Shown here in pieces: positions 26,801-39,214 of a stretch of 64,000 bases of DNA. Location: NCBI GenBank assembly GCA_035041965.1, contig JAPYMA010000924.1, forward strand, positions 1-64,000. The letters run 5' to 3'. The notes beneath the pieces were generated by a model. It did no database searches and was not told the origin of the DNA. It saw only the letters and a program-made list of their open reading frames with translations. Position numbers and translations under genes: made by a program. Source of the DNA: Anisakis pegreffii (taxonomy: Eukaryota > Nematoda > Chromadorea > Rhabditida > Anisakidae). Each line of letters opens with the position of its first letter. The stretch's first letter is position 1.

Positions 26801-28093
26801 TCGATTGAACAACTCATCCAGTAAATAGTGCCGAGCATCGATCAACTTATCAGCGACAGCCTGCAACAAGTCGACAATTTCAGGGCAAAAGAATGAAATT
26901 TATGTAAAAAAAATGATCCCATTACGACAATTCAATGAAACCTACTTTGATAGCCGTATTTGCTGTCAGACCATGTTGCTGCAACTGGATACCATAATTT
27001 GTTAGCGAATAGGCAATCTCGTAATATCCAGCACGAATACAAACATCCATCAACTGAATTAATCAACAACGATAAATGATCAATAAATTTGAAGCAAATT
27101 ACTGAGATGAGAGAGAGAAAGTGTGTGAGAACCTCGATTCCATTCATATGAATAGATAAATGCCGAAATCAAACATGGAAAAATCATCAAGTCGAAATTG
27201 CGACTCACGACAAAACAATAATTTCATTTGTTTACAAATTAGTTTTGGAGAAGAAAAATAAGAAAACATTACATATGCACACATACCGAACGCAAGCCGA
27301 GGATATCCCATAATGGTGAACTTTTGGATTCAGCGGATTTCAAATAGCCGATTTCCTCGGAAATTTCGTCACTTCGTTTCGAGAACTCTTTGAAGCATCC
27401 TCGCAATTTATCGATTTCTGAATCGATCTTATCTACTTCACCTGTTGCTTCACCGAACTGCAATGTTTACAATACAGTTATAAATATCAAAAAGTTTCAA
27501 TCAACTTTATGAAAGAAATTAATTTCAGGAAAGAATTTCACTATTTGCGATTTCGGGAATACATGAAATTTAAAAGGCATACCAAACGGTTCATAAATCT
27601 AAAAATGGTACCTTTTTACGGCAATATTCAGTTGTACTACCCGCATCTGCATATGTTCTATAGTTATCGAAAGCCAAGTCACTTATCTGCTGTTGAATGT
27701 GTACAAGTTTTGAATTTATACATTCACGTTGCTGACCTGAAAACAGTCTTAATTTGAGAACAGTCTTAATTCCCAGAACCAAATGTGCAGTCATAAAATT
27801 AATTCTTCACATTTCCAATGGACTCTAATAAAATCACGTTGGCTGACTGGCGATGCCAGTACCTGAATTTCTTTCTGAAGTAATTTCTACGGGTAGTCAA
27901 ATTATATGGCTGAATTTCTATGAAACATGTGCCTAGATGCTGTAATTTTGAGAAATCACTGAAGTACAAATTACACTTATAATCAGGAAATTCTGAACGA
28001 TTTAGAATGAAACGTTGGAAATGCTAATGTAAAATTCTTACGTAATTGCTGTGCCGTCTGCGTACGTAACTCGTAGTCATCTACGATGGACAT
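23856..28093 (-). CDS. cogc-8: Conserved oligomeric Golgi complex subunit 8 (COG8)
   Basis: COG8 (Dor1 family) is a lobe B subunit of the eight-part complex that tethers intra-Golgi retrograde vesicles. Thirteen exons join in phase: 28042-28093, 27612-27736, 27287-27457, 26946-27053, 26657-26860, 26464-26574, 26158-26261, 25721-25921, 25375-25585, 25148-25234, 24792-24926, 24338-24622, 23856-24011, about 649 residues (human about 612). Family matches, in order, are LAFDNYRTY (about 38-46), LMDVCIRAGYYE (117-128), IRKIPYLSATQLR (exon 5), LMSFAMSFGRMGLDFR (exon 8), NEILDAFNELR (exon 9) and ARYFIPYLNACLLVLFP (exon 11). Residues 504-649 form a divergent acidic tail. The start is preceded by AACTTCAG four bases upstream, suggesting SL trans-splicing. 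The exon 6 donor (GTTCGT) is the weakest junction, but the phase agrees. An additional short upstream exon cannot be excluded. Confidence 0.93.
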
Positions 28094-28309
28094 TGACCTG
28101 AAGTTCAAATTTATAAAGTGAAAATCAACAAAATGATAATGTAATTCTCGTTTCCATTCAAAACTAACGATTATTCAACAATAACAAAACTAATGAAATC
28201 ATGAAACAAAGAACGCATCTCAAATAAAAAATTTCGGATTATAAAAATACCCCCCCCCCTAACGGAAATCATCCGCCTTTAATCCAGTCAGTCCATTAGT
28301 ACAATCGGT

Positions 28310-28385
28310 GCGTACTCAATTCGCCAAATGCGCGTGTCGGCGGAAGGAGGGCGGAGTCACGACCGCATCGCGCGAGGAGATTGGA
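28310..28385. promoter_or_regulatory. GC-rich, CpG-containing patch upstream of COG8
   Basis: About 75 bp with many CG dinucleotides (AATGCGCGTGTCGGCGG, GGGCGGAGTCACGACCGC, ATCGCGCGAGG) in otherwise AT-rich DNA, starting about 215 bp upstream of the COG8 start codon. It resembles no tRNA or rRNA segment I could recognise. A promoter element or a fragment of a repeat are the likeliest readings. Confidence 0.35.
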
Positions 28386-28569
28386 GAGAATAAAATTCTC
28401 TATCATATTCTGAGATACGTCCATTACAAAAAAACTTGACTGGTCTTAAAAATGTTGGGCAAAAATGAAAGACACATTTATGTAGTACCAAATTTTAGGG
28501 TGAAGTAACAATGTTTGAGCTATGAGACTAGGCAAAATTTGTAGAGCTTGAAAAGCTTTATAAGATGAT

Positions 28570-29105
28570 AATTAGAGGAAAACGCTTTCGAAACCCTTCT
28601 TAACACAAAATTCCAAGAAATCTTTCATTGTCGATTCCCGAAACTAAAATTCCCAAAAAATCTCACTTCGAAAAATTTAATCGAAAAAATTTTCAAAAAA
28701 ACTTCGAAAACTTTCAAAAATCTTTCTTTCGGAAACTTCTCTCTATAATTCTTTCCACAACTTCTGATTCTTAATTGCATGGAATCTTCTTTTCCGAATC
28801 CATGCATTTTCCGGATCTAAAATGTCCATAAAATCTCACTATCAAACTTCTTCTTCGCAATTTCTGGCTTTCAAATTGCTAGGAATCTTTCTTGCCGGAA
28901 CTAAAATTTCCATAAAATTTTACTATTGAAACTTTCTTCCAAAAACTTTTTCAAATATTCTTTCCACAATTTCTGATTTTCACAATGCATTAAAGCGTCT
29001 TTTCCGGATCTAAAACGTCCATAAAATCTTTCTATCAAAACTTTCGAAAATTTTCCAAATGTTTCTTTCACAAGTTCTGATTTTCAAACTGCGCGGAATC
29101 TTTCC
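28570..29105. repeat. Degenerate tandem repeats (~110-130 bp period)
   Basis: Three to four diverged copies of a unit with TTCTTTCCACAA, TTTCTGATTTT, GCATGGAATCTTC, CCGGATCTAAAA, GTCCATAAAATCT and CTATCAAA in the same order, recognisable around 28745, 28855, 28960 and 29060. The block is T-rich on + and contains many AAACTTTC motifs. Chance open frames on the minus strand here should not be taken as genes. Confidence 0.7.
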
Positions 29106-29147
29106 GAAAATATGACGTTTTAAGGTGTGTTTGCAAGATATCGAGCA

Positions 29148-29213
29148 TTTTCGCAATACCGAGATCGGTATTGATACCGGCATCGTTTTCGAATACCGAC
29201 GATAACGGTATTG
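29148..29213. repeat. Cluster of short AATACCG/CGGTATT inverted repeats
   Basis: AATACCGA at 29155-29162 pairs perfectly with TCGGTATT at 29165-29172, with a further GATACCGG at 29173-29180. AATACCG at 29192-29198 pairs with CGGTATT at 29206-29212. The two hairpins lie 20 bp apart, suggesting a small repeat family or protein-binding palindromes. Confidence 0.7.
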
Positions 29214-29711
29214 AAAAGCAACTTTTGAAATATAGCAGTGTGACTTGTTCAATTTATTTTCGCATGAATCATTACCCGAGAAGAACTTCAAACAATCTTT
29301 ACTAGTGATCGATCAACGAAACTACTAAAAACTTCCTGGAAATCATTTCCAGATGCTCACAAAGCCGTACAATCCACGTTTTTGATCGTCTTCTGCATAT
29401 CAATTGGAGTAGGTTGCTACGCATTTTACTGCGTGTGAGCGAGCGATTAATGCAATGTTTCTCACTTGTGAAGATTATAAAGGCGATAATGGAACAGCAT
29501 GCGGCGAACAAACTTTGACGTGTTCAAAGGAATTGTTCACTTGATACGAGGTTATCAAACAGTGGGAAGCGAAAATCGGGGATGACTTAAGTTAACGAAT
29601 TTTCAATGCAATTCTTAGCAAATTCAAAAGTTTTCGATGTGGTTCATTAAGTGCAGTTTACTTACAATTAGTGGAAGCAAGAATTTTTACACGATATTCG
29701 ATTAGCATCAT

Positions 29712-29717
29712 TTTATT
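29712..29717 (-). promoter_or_regulatory. Putative polyadenylation signal of the PDZ gene
   Basis: AATAAA on the minus strand about 240 bp after the stop codon at 29958. Confidence 0.4.
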
Positions 29718-29957
29718 TAAAATACATCTGACAGGCATCACTCACACATGCGAATGTATGAAGATGCTTTTATCAGAAATCATTAAGAATACGTCAAAAA
29801 AGATGAATACAGCGATATCATTTTCTGCTTTATGCCATCCAATTCATAAACAAATCGTCATTGTTTCTTTCCCAAATAAACAATTGCAAATATCGCATCT
29901 GGATTGTCATATGAAAAGCTACTTCACTGGATCAAGTTGATATTGAGTCGGAAAATT

Positions 29958-32006
29958 TCAAAGCATTGGGAATATCTCTCCAAATGGCACATCTGCTTTC
30001 GGTGTTACTTTACGAAGATTTTCAGGATCATTGTTGACATCGTCTTGACCAATATACAAGGACTGATGATGGCTGTCAATTGCGGCTCGCAACGGTGATG
30101 GCGAGATATGACGCGTGAGAATGCCATGAGAGGGACTCAACTGAAATTCATCCATAAAAATTTCGGAATTCAGAGCTCATTGTCAGTGACCGGAACCTTC
30201 CTATCTTCTAACGCTACCATAAGAGTGCATAAAGTAATTTTATAAGCGGAAAAATTAGTTTTGAAAAGAACAGCATCGTTGATGGTTTCAATAATATGAT
30301 TGTGACTCTTGATGCCATCTATAGGTCATCGTATTTCATTTGTGAAATTTTGTGTGCCTACAGCAGTTTCATCGAGATTTCTTGTTGCGATCTAAAGATT
30401 GATCGGCAAGCTGATTGATTTATCTGTGTGAAATGCGGAAATTAAGCATCCGATTAAACGTCTCAAATGGTAACTAGTAAACTCACAGTTTCACGATTAG
30501 CTAAGCGCTGCCGTTCACGTTGTGCAATTTCGATCACATCACTCTTCATAACGACCGATGGCTGATCGACGGAAATATCTGTCTTGGAGCTGAATAGTCG
30601 ATCTGATGCACGCTTTTGCGCCTTTTCACTTTCTGCACGCAATATTCTCAGTTTTACTTTACCATTTTTCTGCAATTCACTTCTTCAACTTTACTCTTCA
30701 CTGATTAGCATAACATCGTTAGCATCCTTCCAGTTGCTAGCACAGTGCTCTAGCGGACGGAGAAATTAAAAACGGAAACCTTTAACGAGTTGAGCAGTAG
30801 CGATCTAGCATCGTCTTTATTCGTTGTTTTATAACCTTCAATGTTAGTAATCGTATCGCCTTTTTTCAGCAACTCGGCTGCCACAGAACCTGGATCCGTA
30901 CGCGAAACTATCACTGCATGATGACAATCTTTTATTCCCAACCCTAACTTTCTACCCGATTTATCGTTGAAACATATCGTCACATCCTGCAAATTGCATC
31001 ATTCAAAACACCATTAACACCGTTGTGAATCTGACAACTTTCCAGAGAATCGCTGTGCTCAAGAAGCGGAAATTTTCTGAGTTTTGCCCAACGCAGTGTG
31101 GATGGAACACTACTCGAGCGATATGAAGACGGACTGGTTTCATTACGAAATGAATCCATTGTTGATCAATAATTCAGTGAATGGACATAACCTTGAAACA
31201 ATATCCACAATCAATTCCATTCGCTGTCTTCTCCGCATGAATGCTTTGCAATTTTTTTGATTCGTGTTCGTATGAAGCTGAATTATCTTCGCAGCATTCA
31301 ATGTTACAGCTGTCTTTATCGCGTAAGACGATGAATCGTGCAGTTGGTCCACAAGAAAGTAGCAATGAGGCGAGTTGCGCTTGTGACGACACTTGCATGT
31401 CGTTTATTTTTACAATTGTATCGCCCGGCTGAAACTTTTCAAATGGATCAACACTGAGTTCGGAAGTTTTTCATTAGCACTGTTAGAGGGCTTCTCCAAA
31501 AAAGGGAAGTTTCCTTCAAACTGCGAGCGAATAGTCACATGAAAGATCAACTAATCAATTAATTGGGCTGAGATAAACAGTTATATTGCTAAAAAAACAG
31601 TTATATTGCTCATAGCATGAACTCATATGTCACGATCAGAATAAGTGAAGTGTTTGATCATTTTTCAAACTTTTCAGTGCATCTGGCAAATGGATCTGAG
31701 TCAGAAGCAAAATTACAAAGCATTGATAGCATGCCATCCATCTATATACAATTTCCTGATTGTGAGGCTCCCCAAGCCATAACCACAATCGGAAAACACA
31801 TTTAAAGTATCTGAATCTACGTTATCCTCACAAGACTGATCGGTTGATTCTATGGAAAAGTGAATCCGAAAGAGACCCACCAAAAGCAGTCCATCAGCCG
31901 CGCTATTCCGAGGAATTGTCAAGATATTAAGTTTATCATCCGTCACCGCCCCTATATTCCCACTCTCGGTAACAATCTCCACGCAGCGTTCCTCTCTGGA
32001 ACTCAT
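29958..32006 (-). CDS. Two-PDZ-domain protein, nematode-type
   Basis: Five exons join in phase 0 throughout: 31881-32006, 31192-31428, 30780-30986, 30487-30669 and 29958-30140, 311 residues. A first, divergent PDZ fold covers about residues 25-90 (LTIPRNSAADGLLLPGDTIVKIND split by intron 1). The second is clearer at about 122-205, with carboxylate-loop KLGLGI, SRTDPGSVAAELLKKGDTI and DDARSLLLNSL. This follows the order I recall for a nematode family of small PDZ proteins (KLGLGIK...VSR.DPGS.A...L...D.I). The C-terminal 100 residues are hydrophilic (SPSHGILTRHISPSPLR) with no known domain. Such proteins act as scaffolds by binding C-terminal tails; the partner is unknown. A possible extra exon lies in 31012-31140 (SPSSYRSSSVPSTLRW), but skipping it preserves phase. 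The upstream TTTTAAAG before the ATG may be a trans-splice site. Confidence 0.85.
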
Positions 32007-32781
32007 TCGCTTCTTTAAAACCTTTATCGATCGAGTAGTGAAACACGCTTAATTTCTAGCGAACCAATACTTTTTTAAAACTGACTGAAGGCGATAGCCG
32101 ACAGCCAACCCAAACCGATGCCGATAAAAATGTTTGACGGTTCCCTTCCGATGAAATATATACTTGTTCGAGAACTATGATAATCGTAATTAGCGGAATA
32201 TTGCATAATTTCATATGAGCCGTTCAATTTCATATGAGCCAAAGCATGAGCGGTTTAGCGGTATTCAAAAATCAATCTGTCAAGATATTCAAAAAAAAAA
32301 ATCAATCTCGTTCATGATTGATCTCTTGGTCTACATTTGATCTGCATTTCCTTAGTTGCAGTCGACCCTCACTCACGGGTTCACCCTTATTAAGTCTGTT
32401 TTTTTTGCCGATGACAGAAGCGTAGGGGCACTAGACTGCCCAATGATTTCTAGGGAGCAGAGCTTGTTTTGGTGAGGGAGTGGCCTGTATTTCCGTATTT
32501 TTATTAATGTCGTCATGGAGACAAGTTTCATCACTATTCCGTGAATAAATTTCTAGTTTCCATGAATATTTTCTTAGAGTTGTTTCAATGAAATTTACCA
32601 CTGTAATCACTCGCCGTGCTATTCGCTCATTCATCTTGTCCGAATCAAATCACAATATTCAAGTTACGTTGCAAATTACACTACGACACTAGTATTTGCT
32701 TCTTATTTTGGGTGTGATATTAAATGGAATCGTTGTAATAATATTATCATAAATTTAAATCTGGTCACTATCCGACAGTAT

Positions 32782-32813
<32 letters not shown>

Positions 32814-33575
32814 TCGCACAAAACACACGTCCACTGAGTGGAACTGAAGAAGCTGTCGGCAGGCATGTCTCATTAAATCTGAAAACGTTTCCTTGTGATT
32901 GTTGAATTGTTTTTTTATTTTTCTCGATTGAACGAAACGAATATGTGCGACAAATCAGTTGTTCCCATATGATTTGATTGGGTGATAATCGCACTGTAAA
33001 TGATAAACATTTTTATGCGCTCGATTGATGATCCATAATCAAACACTGTCCCAGTTGAACGTATTTGATAACATACATTCCGAACGTTCTTTTCACTGGT
33101 TAAATTGTTCGTTTCTGGATAGAATAATTTATAATTTGAGCGCATTGCATGTTTTGCTTTTTGTTTCGCAATTTTCATCCGATTATAAACGCTGCGATCA
33201 GCATTGTGTTTTGATTTGTTATGACCATTGCTATTACTATTGCCTTAGTGATGAATGTTTTCCTCGCCTCCAACCCCAATGAATTCATGTTGATGGAATT
33301 GATTTCTCATGTTCTTTTGCTCATTTTTTTCATGAACACTGGATAGGACAGAAATTAAATTGCGGCTTTTTTTTACAGAGCTAAGGCTTGTTTGCCAATC
33401 GGTCTGCAATTGCTCAGTTGCAGCTGGCACTCACTCACGGGTTTCTCTCTCGATATAATCCACGACCATTCACAAGATCAGTGAGCGATCAACCAACAAA
33501 TTGTTACTCAAAATCGCTTGATCTGATGAAATAAGTGTTTGGAATAAGAAATCACTCGAACACCTGGACTCCATC
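32007..33575. promoter_or_regulatory. Divergent intergenic region (PDZ gene / UNC-93-like gene)
   Basis: Both flanking genes start here and point outward, so their promoters must lie within these 1.57 kb. Contents: short direct duplications (TTTCATATGAGCC near 32209 and 32229; a TATTCAAAAA...TCAATCT pair near 32261 and 32285), a CAG repeat, and a CTCACTCACGGGTT element seen twice (about 32368 and 33429). No TATA box was assignable with confidence. Confidence 0.5.
32783..32812 (+). repeat. (CAG)10 microsatellite
   Basis: Ten uninterrupted CAG triplets in the noncoding space between two divergent genes. No exon was identified over it. A chance minus-strand frame reads it as poly-Cys. Confidence 0.97.
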
Positions 33576-36500
33576 ATGAAAGGCAAAGGACCTTCGAGTT
33601 TGATCAACAGAGTATCGGCCCGTTTCGGTCTGACTCGTGAACTGCCATCGGTAATCCAGCTTGGTCTCGCATTTATGTTCGTCTTTACCGGTTTTGACAC
33701 TCAAGCGTACGTCACCGAAACAGCGCTTCACTCAATAGCACTCAAAGAGCCACACCGAATCGACCCACATGCCGGTTATTATGGGTGAGTTGCCCTCTTT
33801 TTTCATGCAACGTTTCCTTTTCAAATCACCAATGATATTTGCAAATCCCGATCGCTGTTAAAGGTGAACTTTATGCTTTGTGCATACGAAATGAAGGCAA
33901 AATTGATAATATTTTTGATGTTCTTTCTATCATCTGATCATAAAGTGCAACTGATGATGGATGGCATCAACAACATGTGAGCACGGAACGCATCATATCA
34001 ATAATGACAGAAACAATGCGTGTGCATTATTTTAATGACTAGATGTATTGCTGCTATTGCTATTATCGCATGATTTGTCTATTATACAGCTGCACAAAGT
34101 CGCGCATTCAGATAATTCCTATAGGATCACCGACCGAACGTATTGATAGAATAAAACAATTTTTAGACTTGCGATAACTTATCTCACATTCACTTCATCG
34201 TGTTTTCTCACACCGCTGATATTGGGTTGGATTGGCGCAAAATGGAGCATGTTCTTAGCGAGTCTGGCTTACACGGCTTTCATGACCACTTTTGTGATGG
34301 TTAACAGCTACATGTTCTATGCGATGTCTGCAATTATGGGATTTGCTGCAGCGTGTGAGTGCCACTCTAATTCTGCTGCTCACTTCTTGTTTCACTTTGT
34401 AGTAACGGAAAATTATCCGCATTTCTCACAATCAGTAAAATTCTTCTCTAATCGATAGTCCCTGCAGAAAAAGTTCTCGCAGAAGATTAGAATTTAAAAA
34501 AAAGGAGTGTAAAGATGTCTAGTGATGTCCATTAACTAAAGAAATTCTCTCGTTATGTACAAATCACTCTGATTAGTTTAGTGCTTTGGAATGCGCACGG
34601 TGTGTACATGAGAGAAATAACCACACCTGGCAACGCATCCAGAAACAGTGGATTACATTGGGGATTGAATTTCGGCAGGTAATATTCGCCATTCAATCTT
34701 AATTATCCACCTTATAAATTGTGTTGCTTTGGATTTGCTAATGAAAAGTATTCGCCTGAAAAAAAAACTGCATCAAATGAATAGAATTCAATGAATACAT
34801 TTCAGAAGCAATGTTTTAATGAGTAGGATGTATTTATACATAGATATATCAAAAATTTCGATCTATGGATTGCAAATTATCCATACTTCCTTTTAGTCCT
34901 TACATATGGTAAATATTCAGTGTGTTATCAACAGCACTCAAAATGACTGATTCTTTTTTTGATTTCTTCGAGACCCATCATGATCAGCTGATGATGGATT
35001 TCACATGAGCGACATCGCATGCGCATCATATAGAATAGTGAATTCGATAAATTTTTGAAGTGTTCCAATGCTACCAGTACTGGTTTTTGTCGAAAGTCAT
35101 TCGCTGATAATAAATGAGCTAAAAAATTTCAGTTTGTTATTCGGTGGAATACTGTTGTTGTTGATCTTTCGCAGCACTGGTCAATCGCAAGTGATGTCAA
35201 TGGAAGTTATAACGTAAGTAGACGCATCAATCACGCAAATAAAGTTCCGCCTCGATCGTCTCCCATAAAATCAACTTGTTCATGAACGAATTCAGCAAAT
35301 TTGTTATTGTAATACTTTTCGCTATTGAAGAAAACCGGCGAGCAAACAATTAATCAAATTGTCAAAATAGGAAGCATAAAACAGTCAATATATAAACCGA
35401 GGAGAGAATCGGACTTGATAGCAATGAAATGACAACAGTGAGCAGAGTAAGGGGACTAATTTTTCTCAACATAAGAAAAGTGCATTCTCTGTAAGACACG
35501 GTTGACTCAAATCTGGATGAGGCACACCGAATTAATTAAAATTAAACAAGTGAAGACGATTACATGGATCAAAATCGTAGATAGTCGGCACTATTCAATG
35601 TCGAGTTATTAAGAGAAGATAGAGCATGAAACAGATAATTTGGAAGCGATTGAGGAATCATCAAATGTTTTAGGATAATTCAGGGAGATTCTACTAGCCA
35701 TGTACATTTGCAATGGTTTTTTTTCACTTGAAACTCCTTTCACAAAGATTTCTTCCGTTAAACACCGTTCATTTTCTCACTTTAGGTATATCTTCGAAGG
35801 TCTCTCCATATTCACGATTCTCTCGAATGTTCTCTTCTTCCTTCTTCCCGATTTCTCGGAACGAAGCGCAGCTAGTAAGGCCAGCTTCCGCAAAACAATC
35901 GGTAAGTCAACGGTCAAGTTCCAAATCAAAATTCCGGAGTCCTTGATGACTCCGTCAGTTCCTTGACGAATAGTAGATATCCACAGGTGATCTCTTTAAT
36001 GCGTTGTTCAAATCAGGCTCACTGTTCACAGCAACGGTAACAATAGTAACTTCAGTGACTCATGTTGAGTTCATAAAACGAATGAGAACTTCACAGTCTC
36101 AAATAATCTTCATCTGAACTACTGAAAATCGTTCAGGTCGAATCTTTATGTTACTTCGTGATCGCCGAATGCTACTACTATCGGCAATATTCATGTACAA
36201 TGGATTCGTACTATCCTTCTACATCTCCATCTATCCGTCTTGTTTATCGTTCTCGAAATCATTGGTTGGTGCTGGCAATGAGATAATCGCCTACTTCGCT
36301 TTAGTCACTTCATTCGGGCAGATCGCCGGTAACTTTTCCGTCTCACAACTTATGCGACTGACCCTTAAGACTAGCCGGAATTTCAAAAAAAATTATTACT
36401 TTACGATTGAACAGTGATGATTTCCTGTTATTTGATGGTTATATTTCACTTTTATAAGATGACTTCATATCGAATCCATCCGGGCATGAAACTGCACTAA

Positions 36501-37680
36501 ATTCGGTTCATTTAAAGTAATGTTTCCGTCTGATTCCAAATTATTGGTCAATAATACTTTTGGAAGATCATTAAAACGTGTTGTTTCTCATTCAGGCGGT
36601 TTCTTCGTCAGCTTCATGAGCAAAAAAATCTACGGTTTTGGTTACATGCCGACAATGTTAATGACGATTCCCATCAATTTGATCACGTTTGCGGGAATCT
36701 ATATCACCTTTCCGTCCGATGCTAATACTCGTTCATCATTAGAACCAACTATGCTTGCACCGAGGTTAGCTGATGGAACAAACTCCGCACAGTATATAGT
36801 AACATTGGAGTCGACTTATTGAAAAACGCAAAAACAGCCAAACAACTTGAATTGTTCACAAATAATTCGCTTACACTGTGTAATATCTTTCAGTCTTCTG
36901 ATATGGCTGTTTCTTGGACTTCTGTTAGCAATTGGTGACAGCTTCTGGAACACTATTCGAACAGCGTGCCTTACCGCTCTCTACAGTAAGAACAGCTCAC
37001 AAGCATTCGCCCTGAGCAAGTTCTTCCAGGTATTTGATCGCATGCTCTCTTGTTGATCACCATATATCACTCTGTCATATACCAGAGGCTTTTGCTATGA
37101 TTTAACAAGAGTTCATTTGAATTGAACGCTTTCGTCTTATATGAATGGCGTTTTACTAGAGATGTGCACACAATTTCTTAACTCGAAAATACAATTCTTC
37201 AGGAGCGATGCTCATGTAAAAAGCATCTTCTTCGACTGAAACAAATGATGTGTTCATCCACCAGGATAGATTGAGTGATTTTGCTGGCTTTGTTATGCAA
37301 CATTCAATTGAGAGTGTTGAATAAACATTTGCTTATTCCAACAAGAAATATAGATGCTAATGCAGATGAGTTATCTCCTAACAGATCAGGAATGAAATAA
37401 TATTGATAATAACACAATCCTGATGTAAACTTAATTGCAGTCAATGATGGCATGCGCCTCGTTCTTCTTCACCGGATCAATAAGTTTACACGCAGAATTG
37501 CTACTGCTCACCGTATTCCTCGGCTTTGCATGTATAGCATTCACGTTTTTGTACCGTATTACTGGTACGGAGCAATTGGACGTTCACGAAAATCCTGGCG
37601 ATATCTACACAATCGAAAAAGATAAAGTTGCGCCATGTGAGCCACAATCCAGCCCTGCGAACATCGTTGAATTGTGCTGA
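33576..37680 (+). CDS. mfsd11: UNC-93/MFSD11-like major facilitator family protein
   Basis: Nine exons join in phase: 33576-33784, 34167-34354, 34582-34678, 35133-35213, 35786-35901, 36137-36328, 36596-36764, 36894-37029 and 37441-37680, 475 residues (human MFSD11 about 449). The family is polytopic, with about 11-12 membrane spans. C. elegans UNC-93 regulates a two-pore K+ channel in muscle, while MFSD11's substrate is unknown. Visible landmarks: LGLAFMFVFTGFDTQ in TM1 (about 28-42), a TYLTFTSSCFLTPLI span, NASRNSGLHWGLNF (about 150-163; human IGRNSGIFWAL), LLRDRRMLLLSAIFMYNG opening the second half, and GLLLAIGDSFWN (about 358-369; human GLGDSCFN). The cytoplasmic C terminus is short and hydrophilic (HENPGDIYTIEKDK). 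It is divergently arranged with the PDZ gene. MFSD11 fits better than UNC-93 proper, but I ran no comparison. Confidence 0.9.
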
Positions 37681-38814
37681 ACGTACTTGCAGCTAAATCT
37701 CGCGGAAATCTCTCGTTATTTTTTCTACCATTCGGAACTCTGCTGCACGGATTTCGACGACTCTTTGACGACTTCAGTTATCAGTTTTGTTTTCGTTTTG
37801 TTGATGATACGATATTGACGATGCTGGTTCCTCAATTGAAAATACTGGCTATAATTTAGTGCATAATGGTAGTAATAGTTGAAATATTTGTTTTTGTTTG
37901 TGTGCTTCCGAAACAAGATATCCATTTTGATATTTCACTTGTTCTGATTGTGAGTAATTCGTAATTGTTACGATGTGAACGAATTTTCCGAATAAAATAA
38001 ATGTTATATTTGTTCCATCGAAACTGGGAATCGTAGATGCACAATTGCTTAAAACAGAGACGCAGTGGCTGTTTGAACGGTGCGAATCGTTCAATCAGGT
38101 AACTTATTTCTAGTAGTACAGAAGCGATTGCATCGTCGTTGCATAGAACTGGTTCATTTTGCTCGACGAAACTGTAAAAATTTTTCGGAATGACCATTCG
38201 TATCGAGAATTTTTCAATTTTACACAACTCGTGACACAGTAAGTGATTGAGCTATAGCATATATTACAGCAACGTTCGTTCACATTTCTTGTTGCATACT
38301 GCAAATGACGATAGTCTGCATGCAGCAGCATTCGCTGAATTCGCTCAATGAACGTATAGTGTGACCAATTTATAGACATCTTAAGGTACACTATGGGCAT
38401 ATCAAATGATTTCTTCCGAATGCACCCTTTCCCACAGACATTTCGTCATCTCACTCTGACTATAGGCATAGTTCAGAAGAGATCAGGAACAGAAAACTTC
38501 CTCCATAATATGGAACTAACAAATTCAGAATGAAGTTGCAGTTTTCAACTGTGCATAAGCAACAGACTTGCAACATGTTTGATCTATGAGAGGGCATTCT
38601 ATGAATTCAATGGAACCTGCATAAGCATTTTAATAAAGACTGTTTTCCTGGAACGGGGGAAGAGGATTTGAATAGTGTGCTCCTGATTATTCCACACTGT
38701 ACACCAGTGGTTCTCACATTCAGTTGCTTCAATACTTCCATTACTTGAATTGCTCATTAATACTTCCATTACTTTCATTGTGATTGCATGAAAAGCTATT
38801 GTATAGGACATGCG
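37681..38814. other. Intergenic, 3' of the UNC-93-like gene
   Basis: Convergent spacer with GDH. It holds the putative 3' UTR of the upstream gene. Minus-strand frames up to 123 codons (37856-38227) overlap one another in several frames and have no recognisable domain, so they are judged chance. Confidence 0.5.
37991..37996 (+). promoter_or_regulatory. Putative polyadenylation signal of the UNC-93-like gene
   Basis: AATAAA, immediately overlapped by a second AATAAA at 37996, about 310 bp after the stop codon. Confidence 0.45.
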
Positions 38815-39214
38815 CACTTCAAACTGATTTAGATGAATTCTCATTCTTTTTAGACGTGTTCTATTAACTCTCATAGCTATCACATGCGAATACAGTTCTC
38901 TTCATGAGTTTTTCTCATTCACTTCGTCTCATTTCACTTCACAACTTCTCATTCTGTAGCATATACTATTTGCTGGATACGTTGACGAGTGTTGACAGTT
39001 GAAATCAACAATACAACAATCGAATATTATTGCTGAACATCGTTCGACAATCAAATGATCAATCATAGAGTGTATTTGATAGAATGAGAATTTGACTTCG
39101 ATTGTTGAATGAAATGAATGAGAAATTAGCAAAAGAGAACATTTTTGGTGATAAAAGCTATGAGAGTAATTGTGGCAGCAAGGAAAAGAATGAGAATCCT
39201 GTTAAAACGAATGA
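38815..39214 (+). repeat. Dispersed repeat, copy 2 (UNC-93-like/GDH spacer)
   Basis: Second copy of the element at 18172-18582, in the same orientation, with a few small indels. Its short frame starts at 39111 (MNEKLAKENIFGDKSYES...KNENPVKTNEE) and runs to 39302 for 63 residues, past the end of the similarity. The frame is Asn/Glu/Lys-rich with no known domain. Confidence 0.9.

Larger units (their letters stand above)
28094..29711. other. Intergenic region between PDZ gene and COG8
   Basis: No gene found. Contents in order: COG8 5' region, a run of ten C (28250-28259), a GC-rich patch (28310-28385), a block of degenerate tandem repeats (28570-29105) and a cluster of TACCG/CGGTA inverted repeats (29148-29213). 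Confidence 0.6.

Noticed and set aside
31012..31140. Possible Ser-rich exon between PDZ exons 2 and 3
   Set aside because: Exons 2 and 3 already join in phase, and the segment lacks a convincing donor; kept only as an uncertainty in the PDZ entry.
37856..38227. 123-codon minus-strand frame downstream of the UNC-93-like gene
   Set aside because: Overlaps two other comparable frames in different registers, has no recognised motif and lies in the presumed 3' UTR of a plus-strand gene.
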